Of a stretch of 64,000 nucleotides of DNA, positions 44,218 to 53,091 are shown in pieces. Every line of letters begins with the position of its first letter. Positions within the stretch are counted from its first letter, which is position 1. This DNA comes from UBA1081 sp045636025. Its GTDB lineage: Bacteria; Bacillota; Clostridia; Oscillospirales; Acutalibacteraceae. A program made the translations under genes and the position numbers. The notes beneath the pieces were generated by a model. The model had not been told where the DNA came from. It made no database searches and worked only from the letters and a program-made list of their open reading frames with translations. The stretch lies in contig JAZTWP010000088.1 of assembly GCA_045636025.1 (NCBI GenBank), positions 24,747 to 88,746 of the forward strand, written 5' to 3'.

Positions 44218-47200
44218 TTAACCAAACAATCCTGCGAAGAAGAGTTTGATCTTTTCGAAGAACTGCATAAGGAGATCGATAAGTCTTGCAAATCCGCTGA
44301 GAGTGGGATTGGGTTTTCCGCCTGCGCTGAGAAGAGCACTTATTCTGTCCTTAGTAAGATCAAGATCATCTATATCTTCAAAGAGATCTGTAATGCTGAA
44401 GTCAACATTCGCAAATCTTGAACCAAGCATATCAGCTACAGGAACAAGAAGCTGATAAATTGTGTAGATAAGGTTGAGAATAATGTCAGGTATTTCAGCT
44501 TCATTTGCCTTCACATTGAGATATGTGAAGATTTCAAGAAGAAGCTCATCACTTCCCTCTTCATCATCGAGCTGACAGAAGCCTATAAGGAAGTTTGCAA
44601 TGTTAACTGAATTATCCATAAAGAACAACGTATCTGTAACAATTCTGAAGATGAGTGTGATAAGATCTGCACCGCCGGCACCGTTAAGGTATACATAGTT
44701 GTGACCTGATACAGACATCTTCTTGATAATTGTACCTGCACAGAGTGTTGAGAAGTCAATGTAAGGAAGAGCGATGTTGAGAGTACCGACTGCATAGATT
44801 TCTTCTGTAACAGTCTTCATCTCATATTCACCGATTACATTACCTTCTTCGTCATACTGCTCGTTGCCTTCTTCATCAAGAGTGGGAATGAAGAATTCTT
44901 TTTCTACCTCATCAGTACCGAGAACGATGTTCTTGTTTTCGATATCAAATGAAAGTGTTTCACCGAGAAGTCCTTCAAGAAGCTGGTTAACAAGCTGGTT
45001 GAAGTCGAAATCAAGAGGTACTGAAAGGTTAAGCTGCATACCGCCGATATTAAGGTTTGAAAGAAGATTGTTAACAAGCGGATATGCATCAAATACGGGA
45101 GCAAGGATATCAAGAAGAACATATGCAAAGTGGATAAGGTTATTCAGGACATCGTTGAGACCGCCGAGTGAGATAAAGAACAACAGGTTGGGAAGAAGAT
45201 TAAGAACAACTTCGATGGGGTTGGCAATTACCTTTTCTACAAAGCCGATAAGAGGTTTGACTGTGTAGTAAATTGTATCACAGTTCTGAGAAAGAGCAGA
45301 TTCACCAGCAAAGATCTTTGTATAGTATGTCTTAAAGTCAACAAGACCGTCTGTTGCTCCGAGAGTTTCCATAAGAGGAATCCATGAATAGTAGTAAGCT
45401 TCGTAACCGGGGATATTGATAAGGTTAAGAACGCTGAGGTCATCACCTGCAAAGAGGAACTTGAAGAGGAATGCAAAGGGTGATGCAATAGCTGAAAGTG
45501 CTCTGAGGAAAATTTCTGCATTTGAGAACTGAGATGTTATAGCTTCATTGTTATAACCCCAGTCAAATGCGTAGAGATTTTCTTCTTCGCCTTCTTCATT
45601 TGTGTCAACCTGATAGAATGTCTTATCACTGAACTTAGCAGATTCAACAGCAAGAGCTTTGTACTCTTTGTATGCATCATAGTCACCTGCTGCCTGAGCA
45701 TTCATAGCATCTGTTTCATATTTTGCTGTGATAGAGTTTTCATTCATCAGCTTATTATAAATTGAAACAACAACGATTTCGTCACCGTCTTCAGTTGTCA
45801 TTTTGCCGTTTACCTTTGCTGCTTCACCGAATTCGTATACAAGAGCATTTGCAAGGTTTGCCTTTGACATATCAACGTCAAGTGCGGCATCAAGAATACC
45901 GGGAATGTCTATGCTGCCACCGAGGTCTGCAAGAAGACCGTAAAGCATACTTGCAAGGTTGCTGAGCATATCATTTGTAAAGAGAAGGTCACCGATAAGG
46001 TCTTCAAGGAACTCACTGAGTGAGCCCATATTTTCAAGCTTGAGCATCTTGAATACATTTTCAGCAATGTCATCAAGATTATCAGCCATATATGAAGCCT
46101 TTTCCTTTGTCCAGTGTTCTGTGTAAAGAACGCTGCTACCGTAGTTGTAATCTTCATATTCATCAGCATAACCGAAGATTTCTTCTGTATGATAGTTAAC
46201 TTCTTCGGGAGCGTATGAATAATCATCACCGTCTGTTACAATACCGTTTACAACTTTGTAAAGTGAACCGAATTCATTCTTGTAGAACAATTCGTAGAGA
46301 GCTGCGATAGCTCCGTCGGGATTAAGAACGACATTATCAATAATATCTTTAAGTCTGAGACCTGCGAAGAGCTCATCTGTAAGCATGTCGCCGCCGAGGC
46401 CGAATGCATCAAGGAGTGTGTATTTACTTGCGAAATCCTGCATTGCGGGATCGTAAGTTCTGTACATAAGAGCTGAGAAGATGTAACGGAAGAGGAAGAG
46501 AAGAACAAGACCTTCTGTTTCCATACCGCCAACCTGAACATCAATGTACTTTCTGTAACCTGCTGCCCATCTTTCCTCGCTACCTTCTCTGTTTGTCATT
46601 ACAAACTCTGTATATCTGCCTGAAGCAACAGTTGTAACTGTACCTACAGCCTGAAGCTTGTAGTCCATAATGGGAGGAAGTGTTGCAGGTTCTTCTTTAG
46701 TTACGATACTCTCATGAACATCATACTCGCCTGCTTCATATAAATCCTGAGGAATCATTGATTCATAAAGAACTCTGTGAACGATTTCTTCATATTCGGG
46801 AGTAGCTTCTTCACCATCAGCAGGTTCTGAGCCTTCTCCGCCTTCAATTTCGATTCGCTCTACATATGAATAATATAATTTTACGGGATTGCTGTATTCA
46901 TCCTCTGTTTCAGTGTCAGTATGTTCTGTTACAACAATACCTGCTGAGTTAGCCCAGCCGATTTCATTACGGACTGCATACTGGTTGAATTCACCGTTTT
47001 CATCAAGACCTGTGATAAATGTTGTGAACTCATCGTTCTGATACAGGTTCATTGAACCGAAAGCACTGATGTAAGCCTCTGTTACGGGTTCTGTATGAAC
47101 ATCCTTGTTGTATCCGTCCATACCGGGAGCATAAACCATTGATTCGCCCTTTTCGTGGTAACCGATAACGGGAACACCTGTGTCTACATCAAAACCGATA

Positions 47201-49695
47201 AGATTAAGGATACCCTGAACTGAATCAAGGAATGCTATAGTATCTTCACCGATAAGGTCGAGAACATCAAGAGTATATACCGTGATAGGAATATTAAGAG
47301 CTATAAGATGCTTGATTTTAATGGGAACCTGAAGAGTCTTTACAGCAGCAAGAACACCGCCTGATGTAAGGAAGTATGAAAGGTTGGGAAGAAGGTTAAG
47401 GATTGTACCGATGGGGTCGTGAAGAAGCACGTTGTTTACCCAGTTGAGAATGGGATTAAGAAGACCATCGTTAAGGAAAGCAGAAATTGTGTTGGGGTTT
47501 CTGCTTGAGTCAGAACGGATAGCTTCTGATCTTGCTTCAAACTCTTTACCTGAAAGCAGTCCGGGAAGACCGAGAACTTCAAATACGGGGAGAAGAATTG
47601 TGTTGTAATAGTTATGAGTGATGTCACCATCGTTAAGGATAAGAGTAAGCTTTGAACCAAGAACGTTGGCAACTTCAATTGATGAGTCTGTATCACCGAA
47701 AAGAACACCGAGCAAGGGAGCAAGAGGTGCAAGAACAGCATCAAGAGCCTTGAGGAACTTTGTCTGGTCACCGTTGATACCCCATACCATCTTACTGAAG
47801 TCTACGTCCTTCCAACGGTCACCGCAGTATCCGTCATGTTCAGAACCGATTGCAGCGTAATCGCCTGTATTATGAAGACCTGACTTTGTGATACCACCCT
47901 TTGCAGCCTTAAGATGGTCATGCATTGCTCTGAACTGAGGGAATGTTGTTGTGTAGCCGTATGAATCGTTAAGATATCCGTATCTGTTCCATACATATGC
48001 AAGACCTGCAGGTGTAAGTGTAACACCGATACTTGCAAGTGCAGCATAGATAGTAGCCTGCCAGCCTTCACCCTGGTTAACAACACCGTCGATAAGACCG
48101 CCAAGGTTAATACCGTCAACAAGACCGCTGAGTGTTTCTTCAATAAACTGGTCAGTGATAAGGTCGTCAAGAAGGCTTGCAACCATAGGATAAACAAGTT
48201 CAAGAAGCATATTGATTATGCTGTCCTGATATACAAAATCAGCAATAACGATCTTAAGAACGTCCTGAGCTGTCTTTGCATTGTGAGCATCATCATAGTA
48301 TGCCATATTCTCATACTGAGGATCAGTATAATCAAAGAACTGTGTAAGGATTGTGCCTACACGTTCACTCTTGAGAAGACCGTCAATTGTGCTGACGATT
48401 GAAGTAACCTTCTGAGCGTCAACCTGATATACAATATCGTTGCCCTGAGCATCCTGATATTTTGAATATGTATGCTTGGGCCAGTATGAACTGTCCGCGG
48501 GATTATTTGTATTAACAATAGGAGTAAGCTGAGCTACAAGGTTAACGTAGCTGTATGCAGCCTGACCGAAAACAGCAAGTTTCGCAGCATTTGAAATGCT
48601 TGAGAATGTCTCATAATATCTTGTGATATAATCATAGTGATAATTAATAAGATTTGTGTTTGTAAGTCTGTCAAGCAATACAGATCCGTTTGAATCTGCT
48701 GAAAGGTAGTCTGAGAAATAACTGTCAAGTGCACCCTGAAGAGTAACAAGATCAACTCTTGTATTATCTGTACCTACAACACCATTTTCTAAAGAATAGC
48801 CTGCATTGTAATACTGAGCTTTTGTACCTGATTCGTCATACTGTCTTCTGAGCTTCCAGCTGACTGTCATTGAATTCATTGTAACAGGTTTATTTACAAG
48901 TGATTCTGTAACAAGAACTGTTTCAAGGTCTGTTTCACAGATAAATGTGTATGTGTGGAACCAGTTACCTGAGTTGATTGATGTACAGTTACCGCTAAAG
49001 TAATCAATAACTGTTGAAACGTGGCAGAACTCGAAAAGATCCATAAGAGTGTATGCAGCAGTATCGAACTCTTCTGCCCATGAATCATCTGTTTCAAGTT
49101 CAACAATTTCACCGTCAACAACATCGTATGTCTTTTCAGGTGAACGTGCTTTTATGTTACCAACAGCGTCAACAGCATAAGTGTAACCGTCAAGGAAGAG
49201 GTATTCGCCGTCATCACCCTTTGTGAACTTAAGAGTTTCTGAAACTGCATCCGCAATCATGGGAACAGTGTAAAGTCCTACACCGTATTCTGTGCTCATA
49301 ATTCCGTCAACAATTGAAAGATAAGCAGTAGCTGCGCCTCTGATAATACCTGCTGAATTATCTTTCGCTGTTACCTGATGGTCAAATGATACAGCACGGA
49401 TGGGCATACCCTCATCATCCGCATATTCGTATTCACCGGATGCATTGGATATAGTGTACTGATTAAGGTCACCGACAAGGCTTCGTACGGGATTGCCGTT
49501 TTCATCTCTTGTTACAACATATGAAGATGAATGAGCCGATGACTTGATCGTGTAGTTGAAAAATGAATAAGCGAGTGCTCTGTAGTCTGAATCACTTCTT
49601 ACTTCTGCCGCTGCAGCATAAAGGCTTACAGAAAGTGCTGAGAAAAGCATAAGTACAGACATGAATACACACAGAGTCTTTTTAAGCATTTTCAT
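44218..49695 (-). CDS. Very large secreted protein of unknown family
   Basis: 1825 residues. The ATG has AAGGAGG 7 nt before it. Signal peptide MKMLKKTLCVFMSVLMLFSA, cleaved near residue 30 (AAAAEV). The rest is mainly amphipathic helices and acidic loops. An internal duplication is evident: the block encoded at about 47100-47770 (FLKALDAVLAPLAPLLGVLF ... NLLPNLSYFLTSGG) matches the block at about 44900-45510 (FLRALSAIASPFAFLFKFLF ... NLLPNLLFFISLGG). No catalytic motif, LPxTG anchor, dockerin or membrane anchor is seen, although the hydrophobic helices could bind membranes. Family unknown to me. Monocistronic, and the largest gene in the window. Confidence 0.85.
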   Translation of the reverse strand: MKMLKKTLCVFMSVLMLFSALSVSLYAAAAEVRSDSDYRALAYSFFNYTIKSSAHSSSYVVTRDENGNPVRSLVGDLNQYTISNASGEYEYADDEGMPIRAVSFDHQVTAKDNSAGIIRGAATAYLSIVDGIMSTEYGVGLYTVPMIADAVSETLKFTKGDDGEYLFLDGYTYAVDAVGNIKARSPEKTYDVVDGEIVELETDDSWAEEFDTAAYTLMDLFEFCHVSTVIDYFSGNCTSINSGNWFHTYTFICETDLETVLVTESLVNKPVTMNSMTVSWKLRRQYDESGTKAQYYNAGYSLENGVVGTDNTRVDLVTLQGALDSYFSDYLSADSNGSVLLDRLTNTNLINYHYDYITRYYETFSSISNAAKLAVFGQAAYSYVNLVAQLTPIVNTNNPADSSYWPKHTYSKYQDAQGNDIVYQVDAQKVTSIVSTIDGLLKSERVGTILTQFFDYTDPQYENMAYYDDAHNAKTAQDVLKIVIADFVYQDSIINMLLELVYPMVASLLDDLITDQFIEETLSGLVDGINLGGLIDGVVNQGEGWQATIYAALASIGVTLTPAGLAYVWNRYGYLNDSYGYTTTFPQFRAMHDHLKAAKGGITKSGLHNTGDYAAIGSEHDGYCGDRWKDVDFSKMVWGINGDQTKFLKALDAVLAPLAPLLGVLFGDTDSSIEVANVLGSKLTLILNDGDITHNYYNTILLPVFEVLGLPGLLSGKEFEARSEAIRSDSSRNPNTISAFLNDGLLNPILNWVNNVLLHDPIGTILNLLPNLSYFLTSGGVLAAVKTLQVPIKIKHLIALNIPITVYTLDVLDLIGEDTIAFLDSVQGILNLIGFDVDTGVPVIGYHEKGESMVYAPGMDGYNKDVHTEPVTEAYISAFGSMNLYQNDEFTTFITGLDENGEFNQYAVRNEIGWANSAGIVVTEHTDTETEDEYSNPVKLYYSYVERIEIEGGEGSEPADGEEATPEYEEIVHRVLYESMIPQDLYEAGEYDVHESIVTKEEPATLPPIMDYKLQAVGTVTTVASGRYTEFVMTNREGSEERWAAGYRKYIDVQVGGMETEGLVLLFLFRYIFSALMYRTYDPAMQDFASKYTLLDAFGLGGDMLTDELFAGLRLKDIIDNVVLNPDGAIAALYELFYKNEFGSLYKVVNGIVTDGDDYSYAPEEVNYHTEEIFGYADEYEDYNYGSSVLYTEHWTKEKASYMADNLDDIAENVFKMLKLENMGSLSEFLEDLIGDLLFTNDMLSNLASMLYGLLADLGGSIDIPGILDAALDVDMSKANLANALVYEFGEAAKVNGKMTTEDGDEIVVVSIYNKLMNENSITAKYETDAMNAQAAGDYDAYKEYKALAVESAKFSDKTFYQVDTNEEGEEENLYAFDWGYNNEAITSQFSNAEIFLRALSAIASPFAFLFKFLFAGDDLSVLNLINIPGYEAYYYSWIPLMETLGATDGLVDFKTYYTKIFAGESALSQNCDTIYYTVKPLIGFVEKVIANPIEVVLNLLPNLLFFISLGGLNDVLNNLIHFAYVLLDILAPVFDAYPLVNNLLSNLNIGGMQLNLSVPLDFDFNQLVNQLLEGLLGETLSFDIENKNIVLGTDEVEKEFFIPTLDEEGNEQYDEEGNVIGEYEMKTVTEEIYAVGTLNIALPYIDFSTLCAGTIIKKMSVSGHNYVYLNGAGGADLITLIFRIVTDTLFFMDNSVNIANFLIGFCQLDDEEGSDELLLEIFTYLNVKANEAEIPDIILNLIYTIYQLLVPVADMLGSRFANVDFSITDLFEDIDDLDLTKDRISALLSAGGKPNPTLSGFARLIDLLMQFFEKIKLFFAGLFG

Positions 49696-49802
49696 ATTTC
49701 ATCCTCCTTTTTTGATTTTCTGATTCAAAATTCGGAAAAATTGACAGGCGATGCACATATACGTTCACTATACACGGCACCACCTTAACATAGTCCAGAG
49801 TT

Positions 49803-49831
49803 ATTATATATTATAATAAAAATTAATGCAA
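49803..49831 (-). promoter_or_regulatory. Possible promoter of the 1825-residue protein gene
   Basis: Minus-strand TTGCAT (plus 49826-49831), 17-nt spacer, TATAAT (plus 49803-49808). This would leave a leader of about 100 nt with no clear structure. Confidence 0.45.
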
Positions 49832-49931
49832 TAGAAAAATATAAAAAATTTAAGAATAATTTTCGATTTTGAATAAATACACAGAATCCCCGAAAATATT
49901 TATGCATTATGACAAAAAAGTTTTTTACCCC

Positions 49932-49960
49932 TTGATTTTTAATCGGAAACATAGTATTAT
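49932..49960 (+). promoter_or_regulatory. Promoter of tRNA-Leu
   Basis: TTGATT (49932-49937), 17-nt spacer, TATTAT (49955-49960), with the mature tRNA starting 16 nt later. Confidence 0.75.
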
Positions 49961-49975
49961 TCATAAATGGTGTAC

Positions 49976-50062
49976 GCCGGTGTGATGGAATTGGCAGACG
50001 TGCCGGACTCAAAATCCGGTGGTAGCGATACCGTACCGGTTCGACCCCGGTCACCGGCACCA
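49976..50062 (+). tRNA. tRNA-Leu (anticodon CAA)
   Basis: Type II tRNA with long variable arm. Acceptor stem GCCGGTG (49976-49982) pairs with CACCGGC (50052-50058). The anticodon arm CCGGA-CTCAAAA-TCCGG gives anticodon CAA, reading UUG. T arm ACCGG-TTCGACC-CCGGT. The CCA end is encoded (50060-50062). Not disrupted. Confidence 0.97.
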
Positions 50063-50108
50063 CGAAAAAAGACCTTATTTGTCTGTGACAAATACGTTCT
50101 TTTTTTCG
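50063..50108 (+). terminator. Terminator after tRNA-Leu
   Basis: The inner stem ATTTGTC / GACAAAT (50077-50083 with 50087-50093) lies inside an A-rich/T-rich outer pairing that ends in a run of seven T (50100-50106). Confidence 0.75.
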
Positions 50109-50112
50109 AACT

Positions 50113-50205
50113 AAGTGTTCCGTTTTGCGGAACGTGAAGCATCCTTCGGAAACGAAGCGCACTTCGTGCGTGAAGTGAGCCTTCGGCACGATATGCGGAA
50201 CACTT
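50113..50205. repeat. Multi-hairpin block closed by a 10-bp inverted repeat
   Basis: AAGTGTTCCG (50113-50122) and CGGAACACTT (50196-50205) are exact inverted copies closing a 93-nt block. Inside are several small hairpins: GTTCCG-TTTTG-CGGAAC (50117-50133), TCC-TTC-GGA (50142-50150), CGCAC-TTC-GTGCG (50158-50170) and GCC-TTC-GGC (50079 offset: 50179-50187). GTGAAG-type words at 50134 and 50171 are inverted copies of the linker of the array that follows. Confidence 0.6.
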
Positions 50206-50280
50206 AACTTCTCTGCTCCGAAGGAGAAACTTCACTATGCCGCAGGCATAACTTCACTTGGGCGAAGCCCAAACTTCACT
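50206..50280. repeat. 22-nt tandem array: 9-nt linker plus variable hairpin
   Basis: The linker AACTTCWCT begins at 50206, 50228, 50250 and 50272, a strict 22-nt period. Each of the first three linkers is followed by a 13-nt hairpin with a 3-nt loop whose stem sequence differs but still pairs: CTCC-GAA-GGAG, ATGCC-GCA-GGCAT, TGGGC-GAA-GCCCA. The changing stems with kept pairing indicate selection for structure. Not a CRISPR: the repeat is only 9 nt and the unit is too short. It lies directly upstream of the four-helix-bundle gene. Confidence 0.8.
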
Positions 50281-50336
50281 TATGGTTGATTATCACCGAC
50301 GTTTATGATAGAATGGCACAAATAGGAGGTACGGAT

Positions 50337-50690
50337 ATGTCAGAAAGCAAATTAAGAACACAGTCTATGGATTTCGCAGTTTCTGTTATCAATCTCGTCA
50401 AATACTTAAAAGAAAAACGGGAATCTATTATCTCTAATCAGATTGGCAGAAGCGGCACCTCTATAGGTGCAAATATCCGCGAAGCACAATATGCGCACGG
50501 AAAAGCGGACTTTATCGCAAAACTTCAAATTGCGCTTAAAGAAGCAAACGAAACAGGATATTGGTTAGAGCTGCTGTTTAAGACTGATTACATAAACGAA
50601 GAAGAATATAAGGCTCTTGACTCCGCGTGCACAAGTATTCGTGTTATGCTGATTGCCTCAATCAACACCGCCAAGGAGTCTATGAAATGA
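50337..50690 (+). CDS. Four-helix-bundle protein (23S rRNA intervening-sequence/Avd-like family)
   Basis: 117 residues from ATG 50337, preceded by AGGAGG; the longer frame starts in repeat DNA. All-helical, with the family hallmarks QIGRSGTSIGANIREAQYAHGKADFIAKLQIALKEANET (split as helix 2/3) and LLFKTDYI. These proteins form pentamers related to the Avd accessory protein of diversity-generating retroelements, but stand-alone copies are of unknown function and often lie in repeat-rich sites. No reverse transcriptase is in the window. The stop overlaps the flavodoxin start (ATGA). Basic surface residues suggest nucleic-acid binding (inference). Confidence 0.88.
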   Translation: MSESKLRTQSMDFAVSVINLVKYLKEKRESIISNQIGRSGTSIGANIREAQYAHGKADFIAKLQIALKEANETGYWLELLFKTDYINEEEYKALDSACTSIRVMLIASINTAKESMK

Positions 50691-51226
50691 AAAAAGTCAC
50701 AGTCATAAATGCGTCACCTCGAAAGAACGGAAATACAGCACAGATTCTTGAACAATTCTTAAACAAGTGTAATTATTTAATCAACACATATAATATTTAT
50801 GATGAAAACATAACACCTTGTACGGCATGTAATTTTTGCGAAAAATCAGGAAAATGTATCAACAATGATATGGAAAAAATCATTGAAAGCATCTTTGATT
50901 CAGACTATATCATCTTTGCATCACCCGTTTATTGTTACTCATTCCCTGCACCGATGAAGGCTTTTCTTGACAGACTTCAGCCCTATTACAGCGATGAAAA
51001 ATATAAAAATCCCACTTTCAGACGCAAGGGATTTTTACTCCTTAGCTGCGGCAAAAGCGGAAAATATTCTGTTGAAATTATGGAGAAACAGACACGCATG
51101 GCCTTTATGGAACTTGAGGCTTCTTTTGAAGGTTTATGTCTGTTTTCAGGCACCGATTTCTGCGAAAAAATGACAGCAGAAAAACAGGATGAAGTGCTTT
51201 CTGCTGCCGAAAAATTCTTTAATTAA
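50687..51226 (+). CDS. Flavodoxin-fold NAD(P)H-dependent oxidoreductase
   Basis: 179 residues from ATG 50687, preceded by AAGGAG and overlapping the four-helix-bundle stop as ATGA. The FMN-binding loop is NASPRKNGNTAQ at 7-18. A CTACNFCEKSGKC cluster follows, typical of iron-sulfur flavoproteins (ISF-like NADPH-dependent FMN reductases), and SPVYCYSFPAPMKAFLDR is the family flavin/active segment. Cytosolic electron-transfer or quinone/aromatic reductase; the substrate is unknown. Its last four bases overlap the convergent PHP gene. The upstream array and bundle gene look inserted ahead of it. Confidence 0.88.
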   Translation: MKKVTVINASPRKNGNTAQILEQFLNKCNYLINTYNIYDENITPCTACNFCEKSGKCINNDMEKIIESIFDSDYIIFASPVYCYSFPAPMKAFLDRLQPYYSDEKYKNPTFRRKGFLLLSCGKSGKYSVEIMEKQTRMAFMELEASFEGLCLFSGTDFCEKMTAEKQDEVLSAAEKFFN

Positions 51227-51891
51227 GGCTTCTTGAGTTCAAATCCGCCTGTAAGAAGAACAGATCTGAATTCATGAACATTTTCAATAAATCTGTCACA
51301 TATCATACCGCTTCTTGCAATATCCTCATACTCATGGAAATCTGAGCCGGATGTTGTCAGGAATCCGTGTTTTTTTGCCCACATTTCTGCAATATTGTTA
51401 GAAGAATCGTGTCTTCTGTTGCCGTTATAAACCTCAATACCGTCAATATATCGGGGATTTGTTATATGTGAATTTATTCTGAAAGGATGAGCCTGAATAA
51501 CCGTAATATTATTGACTTCCGCAAGTTTTTTGAACTGTTTGGGAGTCATTTTTATTATCTCTTCGTGGTCATAAAGAAACTGCTCATCAAGACCGTAAAC
51601 AAGATAGTCATTTTCGCTGTCAGGAAATCTCAGCTCAATGCCGAGCATAACAGAAAATGTATCTGTTGCGCACTTTTTCGCATTGCGGTAACCTCTGAGA
51701 AAATAATCAACCTTCTCCGCCCATGTTTCACCGGGATATTTACATTCAAAGCACTCAAGTGAAAAATGGTCTGTTACAACAACGCCCGAATAACCGGCTT
51801 TTTTGTAAAGTTCAACTGCATCTGCCGCAGAAATTTCAGCACAGGTGCTTACATCTGCAGTATGAAAATGCGGTTCATAAATATATTTCAT
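51223..51891 (-). CDS. PHP-domain phosphoesterase
   Basis: 222 residues from ATG 51891 (AGAGGT 7-8 nt before). The PHP metal-binding pattern is complete: EPHFHTADVS, VVTDHFSLE, GIELRF, IQAHPFRI and TSGSDFHEYED. Trinuclear PHP enzymes hydrolyse phosphate esters, including histidinol phosphate, 3',5'-nucleoside bisphosphates and oligonucleotides; the substrate is not known here. It is a stand-alone PHP without polymerase or helicase domains. Convergent with the flavodoxin gene by 4 bases. Confidence 0.87.
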   Translation of the reverse strand: MKYIYEPHFHTADVSTCAEISAADAVELYKKAGYSGVVVTDHFSLECFECKYPGETWAEKVDYFLRGYRNAKKCATDTFSVMLGIELRFPDSENDYLVYGLDEQFLYDHEEIIKMTPKQFKKLAEVNNITVIQAHPFRINSHITNPRYIDGIEVYNGNRRHDSSNNIAEMWAKKHGFLTTSGSDFHEYEDIARSGMICDRFIENVHEFRSVLLTGGFELKKP

Positions 51892-51964
51892 CAAAATCTA
51901 CCTCTTTTCATCAGTATATTATAGTATTTTGATTTTTATTTTTCAATAATAATTCAAAAAAAAC

Positions 51965-51993
51965 TTGAAATACATTCTGTTCTCTGTTAATAT
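51965..51993 (+). promoter_or_regulatory. Possible promoter of the Gfo/Idh-DUF5685 operon
   Basis: TTGAAA (51965-51970), 17-nt spacer, TAATAT (51988-51993); a second TATAAT overlaps at 51991-51996. Ribosome binding site GGAGG follows before ATG 52024. Confidence 0.5.
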
Positions 51994-52023
51994 AATTTCA
52001 GTATATAAACGGAGGAAATCACT

Positions 52024-53091
52024 ATGAGTTTATTAAAAGCTGCCGTTATCGGCGTAGGAAGTATCAGCCAGGAGCATATCAACGGTTACATCAACAATCC
52101 TGATGTTGAACTTTATGCATTCTGCGATATCAATGAAGAAAGACTTTACCAGAAAGCAGAAAAATACGGTGTAGACAAATCAAGATGTTTTACAGATAAG
52201 GATGAAATGCTCAGAGCACTTCCCGAAATCGATATTGTAAGCGTTACAACATGGAACAGTGCGCATGCTGAGTGTTCAATTGCCGCTCTCAACGCAGGTA
52301 AACACGTTATCTGCGAAAAGCCTATGGCTATGAACGCAGAAGAAGCACGTTCAATGAAAGAAGCTGCAGACAGAAACGGAAAAATCCTTCAGATCGGTTT
52401 TGTAAGACGTTTCGGCAACGACTGCAAGGTTGTAAAAGACTTTATTGACGCAGGCAACTTCGGTGATATCTATTACGCAAAGGCAACATATCTCAGACGT
52501 AACGGCAATCCCGGCGGCTGGTTCGGTGACAAGTCACGTTCAGGCGGCGGCCCACTTATAGACCTTGGTGTTCACGTTATCGACCTTGTAAGATATCTTC
52601 TCGGCTGTCCTCAGCCCATATCTGTTTACGGTGCAACTTTTCAGAAGCTTTTCAACCGCCCCGACGTTATCAAGACAAAGGGCTATGCAGCTGCCGACGC
52701 AAAGAAAGGCGATATCTGCGACGTTGAAGACCTTGCATCTGCAATGATCCGTTTTGACAACGGTGCAGTTCTCAGCATTGAAGCTTCATTCAGCCTCAAC
52801 ATCAAAAAACCCGAAGGCGATATTCAGCTTTTCGGTACAAAAGCAGGTTGCAAACTTGATCCTCAGGTTGAGATTTACACAGAAATGAACAACTATCTTG
52901 TCAATGTTGATTTTGACGAAGATACTGCCCTCTCATTTGACGGTCTTTTCCAGAATGAAATCAACCACTTTGTTGATTGTGCCCTCGGCAGAGCAGAATG
53001 TCTTGCTCCCGCACAGCACGGTGTTGATATGATGAGAATTCTTGACGCTGTTTACGAATCCGCAAAAACAGGTCACGAAGTTATTCTCTGA
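52024..53091 (+). CDS. Gfo/Idh/MocA-family oxidoreductase
   Basis: 355 residues. Rossmann GVGSISQEH at about 10-18, EKP motif in HVICEKPMAMNAEEA with the conserved Lys, and GGGPLIDLGVHVIDLVRYLLG with catalytic Asp and His. It is close in layout to inositol 2-dehydrogenase-like and glucose-fructose oxidoreductase-like enzymes, and is a paralogue of the 33915-35000 protein. The stop overlaps the DUF5685 start as TGATG, so translation is coupled, though DUF5685 has no known link to sugar metabolism. Confidence 0.92.
   Translation: MSLLKAAVIGVGSISQEHINGYINNPDVELYAFCDINEERLYQKAEKYGVDKSRCFTDKDEMLRALPEIDIVSVTTWNSAHAECSIAALNAGKHVICEKPMAMNAEEARSMKEAADRNGKILQIGFVRRFGNDCKVVKDFIDAGNFGDIYYAKATYLRRNGNPGGWFGDKSRSGGGPLIDLGVHVIDLVRYLLGCPQPISVYGATFQKLFNRPDVIKTKGYAAADAKKGDICDVEDLASAMIRFDNGAVLSIEASFSLNIKKPEGDIQLFGTKAGCKLDPQVEIYTEMNNYLVNVDFDEDTALSFDGLFQNEINHFVDCALGRAECLAPAQHGVDMMRILDAVYESAKTGHEVIL

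Noticed and set aside
45237..46229. Several shorter minus-strand frames inside the 1825-residue gene
   Set aside because: They are +1/-1 shadows of the long frame, with Leu/Ser/His-rich nonsense composition and no start signals.
49976..50062. tRNA-Leu as an integration site of a mobile island
   Set aside because: No integrase and no duplicated tRNA 3' end were found downstream; the repeats that follow are short hairpins only.
50206..50280. CRISPR-like periodic array
   Set aside because: The repeated word is only 9 nt, the unit 22 nt, the variable parts are self-complementary hairpins, and no cas gene is present.
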